Of a stretch of 8,061 bases of DNA, positions 6,475 to 8,061 are shown piece by piece (position 1 is the stretch's first letter; each line of letters begins with the position of its first letter). The stretch comes from CAYGTS01 sp964352905. GTDB taxonomy: Bacteria; Pseudomonadota; Gammaproteobacteria; JAHCLG01. The notes under the pieces were generated by a model. That model did not search any database and had not been told where the DNA came from. It saw only the letters and a list, made by a program, of their open reading frames with translations. A program made the position numbers and the translations under genes. The stretch covers positions 1 through 8,061 of the forward strand of contig CAYGTS010000119.1 of the NCBI GenBank assembly GCA_964352905.1, given 5' to 3'.

Positions 6475-7848
6475 TTATTTATTAATGGTTTTTGCAAGGT
6501 TTTCTGCAAGACCAATATAATTTTCTGGCGTTAAGCTTAACAGTTGTTGTTTGGCAGGATCAGGAATCGCTAATGTTTTAATAAAAGTGTGTAACGTTTC
6601 TTTATCAATTTTTTTGCCACGGCTTAACGCTTTTAACTGTTCATACGGATTTTCGCATTGATAACGACGCATTACGGTTTGAATTGCTTCAGTTAGTACT
6701 TCTAAATGTTGAGCAAGATCATTGCTAATTTGCGTGTGATTAATTTCTAATTTACTAAGGCCTTTTTGCAGGGATTCATAGGCAACCAAGCTATAGCCCA
6801 TGCAAACTCCAATATTACGCAACAAAGTTGAATCAACCAAATCGCGCTGCCAACGCGAGGTACCCAAACGTTGCGCTAAAAAGGACATCACGGCATTGGC
6901 CAAGCTTAAATTACCTTCAGCATTTTCAAAATCAATGGGATTAACTTTATGCGGCATAGTTGATGAGCCAACTTCGCCATCCTTTGGTTTTTGCTTAAAA
7001 TAATCAAGCGCAATATAGCCCCAAATGTCACGCGCTAGATCAACCAGGATAGTGTTGATCCGCATTACGATAGCAAAAAATTCACTAATGCTATCATGCG
7101 GTTCGATTTGTGTTGTGTAGTGGTTAATCACTAAATCAAATTGCTGAATAAAATCATGACTGGCTTGTTGCCAATCAATTTCAGGGTAACTAATGTGATG
7201 CGCATTAAAATTACCGACTGCACCGTTAATTTTGGCATTAAAACGATGGGCTTGTAATTGCTGTTGTTGGCGTCGTAGGCGATGAACAAATACGGCAAAC
7301 TCCTTGCCCACGGTCGTGGGAGAGGCTGCTTGGCCATGTGTTCTTGCAAGCATGCTAACCTTGGCATGTTGTGTTGCTAACTGTGTTAGCGCTGCAATCA
7401 TTTTTTCGAACGTTGGTAAGAAAATGTTTTGCTGGCAATCGCGTAACATTAGCGCATACGCGAGATTATTAATATCTTCAGAAGTACAAGCGAAATGAAT
7501 AAATTCTGAAACTTGATTTAATTCAGGTTGCTCTTTAATTTTTTCTTTTAAATAGTATTCAACGGCTTTAACATCGTGATTGGTGGTTGCTTCAATTGCT
7601 TTAACCTGCCCAGCTTGTTGTTCATCAAAGTTGGAAATAAGATTTTCTAAAAATTGATTAGCTTGCTTGGAAAAAGCCGGAACTTCTGTAATTTGCGAGT
7701 GATCCGCTAAAAACTGTAACCAACGGATTTCAACGATGATGCGGTATTTTATTAAACCGTATTCACTCACAAGCGGTCTTAGGCAAGAGGTGTGCTTAGC
7801 ATAACGACCATCTAGCGGTGAAATAGCAGTCAGTGCGGTCATGTTCAT
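6475..7848 (-). CDS. purB: Adenylosuccinate lyase
   Basis: This cytoplasmic enzyme cleaves SAICAR to AICAR and adenylosuccinate to AMP, each time releasing fumarate, in purine synthesis and the purine nucleotide cycle. At 457 aa it matches E. coli PurB (456 aa) in length and, as recalled, in most blocks: LTAISPLDGRY at the N-terminus, TTNHDVKAVEY, SEFIHFACTSEDINN, RTHGQ with catalytic H171, the fumarase/aspartase signature GSSTMPHKVNP with catalytic S295, and SRWQRDLVDST. No key residue is missing. The frame stays open to an ATG at 7905. The ATG at 7848 is preferred because it aligns with the E. coli start, has GAGAGAG a short distance upstream, and the extra 19 codons lie partly in repeat-derived DNA. 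A third ATG at 7842 is possible. I see no convincing promoter in the repeat-rich upstream region. Confidence 0.97.
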   Translation of the reverse strand: MNMTALTAISPLDGRYAKHTSCLRPLVSEYGLIKYRIIVEIRWLQFLADHSQITEVPAFSKQANQFLENLISNFDEQQAGQVKAIEATTNHDVKAVEYYLKEKIKEQPELNQVSEFIHFACTSEDINNLAYALMLRDCQQNIFLPTFEKMIAALTQLATQHAKVSMLARTHGQAASPTTVGKEFAVFVHRLRRQQQQLQAHRFNAKINGAVGNFNAHHISYPEIDWQQASHDFIQQFDLVINHYTTQIEPHDSISEFFAIVMRINTILVDLARDIWGYIALDYFKQKPKDGEVGSSTMPHKVNPIDFENAEGNLSLANAVMSFLAQRLGTSRWQRDLVDSTLLRNIGVCMGYSLVAYESLQKGLSKLEINHTQISNDLAQHLEVLTEAIQTVMRRYQCENPYEQLKALSRGKKIDKETLHTFIKTLAIPDPAKQQLLSLTPENYIGLAENLAKTINK

Positions 7849-7897
7849 TGGGTTCTCTCTCTTAACTGTTTGGGTTGGTATGCCACAATTGCCACGT

Positions 7898-7921
7898 GCT
7901 CGCAATGAGATTTTTCGTCAT
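7898..7921. repeat. Remnant of the left-edge repeat family upstream of purB
   Basis: GCTCGCAATGA followed after a short gap by CGTCAT matches the layout at 142-168, where the same words flank a slightly longer spacer. It overlaps the 5' extension of the purB frame, which argues against that extension being part of the protein. Confidence 0.4.
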
Positions 7922-7957
7922 TATTTGCAATTGGTGCTACTGTATTTAAAGCAAGAT

Positions 7958-8011
7958 TGTATCTGCTCACCGCTTTTAGTTATATAAAGCTAAAAGCGGT
8001 GAGCAGATACA
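7958..8011. repeat. Perfect 22-bp inverted repeat with 10-nt loop
   Basis: Arms 7958-7979 and 7990-8011 are exact reverse complements (the left arm starts TGTATCTGCTCACCGC). The loop is TTATATAAAG, whose ends can add one A-T and one G-T pair. Neither side is followed by a T-run, so it is not a classic intrinsic terminator. It lies about 110 bp upstream of purB and could be the 3' hairpin of an upstream gene, a palindromic element or a regulatory structure. Confidence 0.85.
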
Positions 8012-8023
8012 GCAATTCCCGGT

Positions 8024-8049
8024 GTAGCGAGGAACAGCCATATTTGGGC
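8024..8049 (+). repeat. Partial copy of the 3215-3240 repeat at right edge
   Basis: This segment matches 3215-3240 at 22 of 26 positions, including CCATATTTGGGC without change. The preceding TCCCGGTGT also resembles the outer part of the right arm of the intergenic element read on the minus strand (TCCCGGCGT). The element may continue past the window edge, but the bases after 8049 diverge. Confidence 0.6.
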
Positions 8050-8061
8050 AATCTCACATTA

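Larger units (their letters stand above)
7849..8061. other. Repeat-rich region upstream of purB
   Basis: No gene is visible here apart from the open 5' extension of the purB frame up to 7905. The stretch holds, in order, the weak purB ribosome binding site, the 7898-7921 repeat remnant, the perfect 22-bp hairpin and the right-edge repeat copy. No clear -35/-10 pair for purB was found. Confidence 0.5.

Noticed and set aside
7131..7367. 78-codon minus-strand frame within purB
   Set aside because: It is a shifted frame inside a well-conserved enzyme with no sign of a frameshift in purB itself.
7849..7905. 19-codon N-terminal extension of PurB from the ATG at 7905
   Set aside because: The ATG at 7848 aligns exactly with the E. 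coli PurB start, and the extension lies partly in repeat-derived DNA.

Overview
The window reads as chromosomal DNA from a low-GC gammaproteobacterium. The adenylosuccinate lyase follows the E. coli PurB sequence closely from its first residue, and the 330-residue cysteine hydrolase belongs to a family familiar from gammaproteobacteria. The mix of housekeeping genes, short palindromic dispersed repeats and a very large unrecognised membrane protein suggests a member of the Legionellales or a relative. That placement is an inference of style, not a marker-based assignment.

All four supported genes lie on the minus strand. In transcription order (right to left) they are: purB (adenylosuccinate lyase, purine synthesis), a YiiX/YebB-type permuted NlpC/P60 cysteine hydrolase, a CLC-family chloride channel or transporter with a C-terminal CBS-like region, and a roughly 960-residue protein of unknown function. 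The first three are separated by gaps of 91 and 113 bp. These are wide enough for separate promoters, and a plausible one is visible in front of the hydrolase. No strong intrinsic terminator was found, so partial read-through is possible. No shared pathway links the four genes.

The non-coding DNA is rich in repeats. Bases 1-168 hold an inverted-repeat element, and a short remnant of the same family lies just upstream of purB (7898-7921). The 390-bp gap between the large gene and the CLC gene carries a long imperfect palindrome (3223-3342). One arm of it recurs at the right edge of the window (8024-8049), next to a perfect 22-bp inverted repeat (7958-8011).

The item most worth attention is the large membrane protein at 192-3077. 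It shows no family I recognise. Its sequence supports an internal duplication of a membrane module. Its disordered C-terminal tail holds two P-S-A-P motifs, a proline-rich stretch and two C-x-N-C motifs. If the organism lives inside eukaryotic cells, the protein is a reasonable candidate for a host-directed or envelope protein, but nothing in the window proves this.
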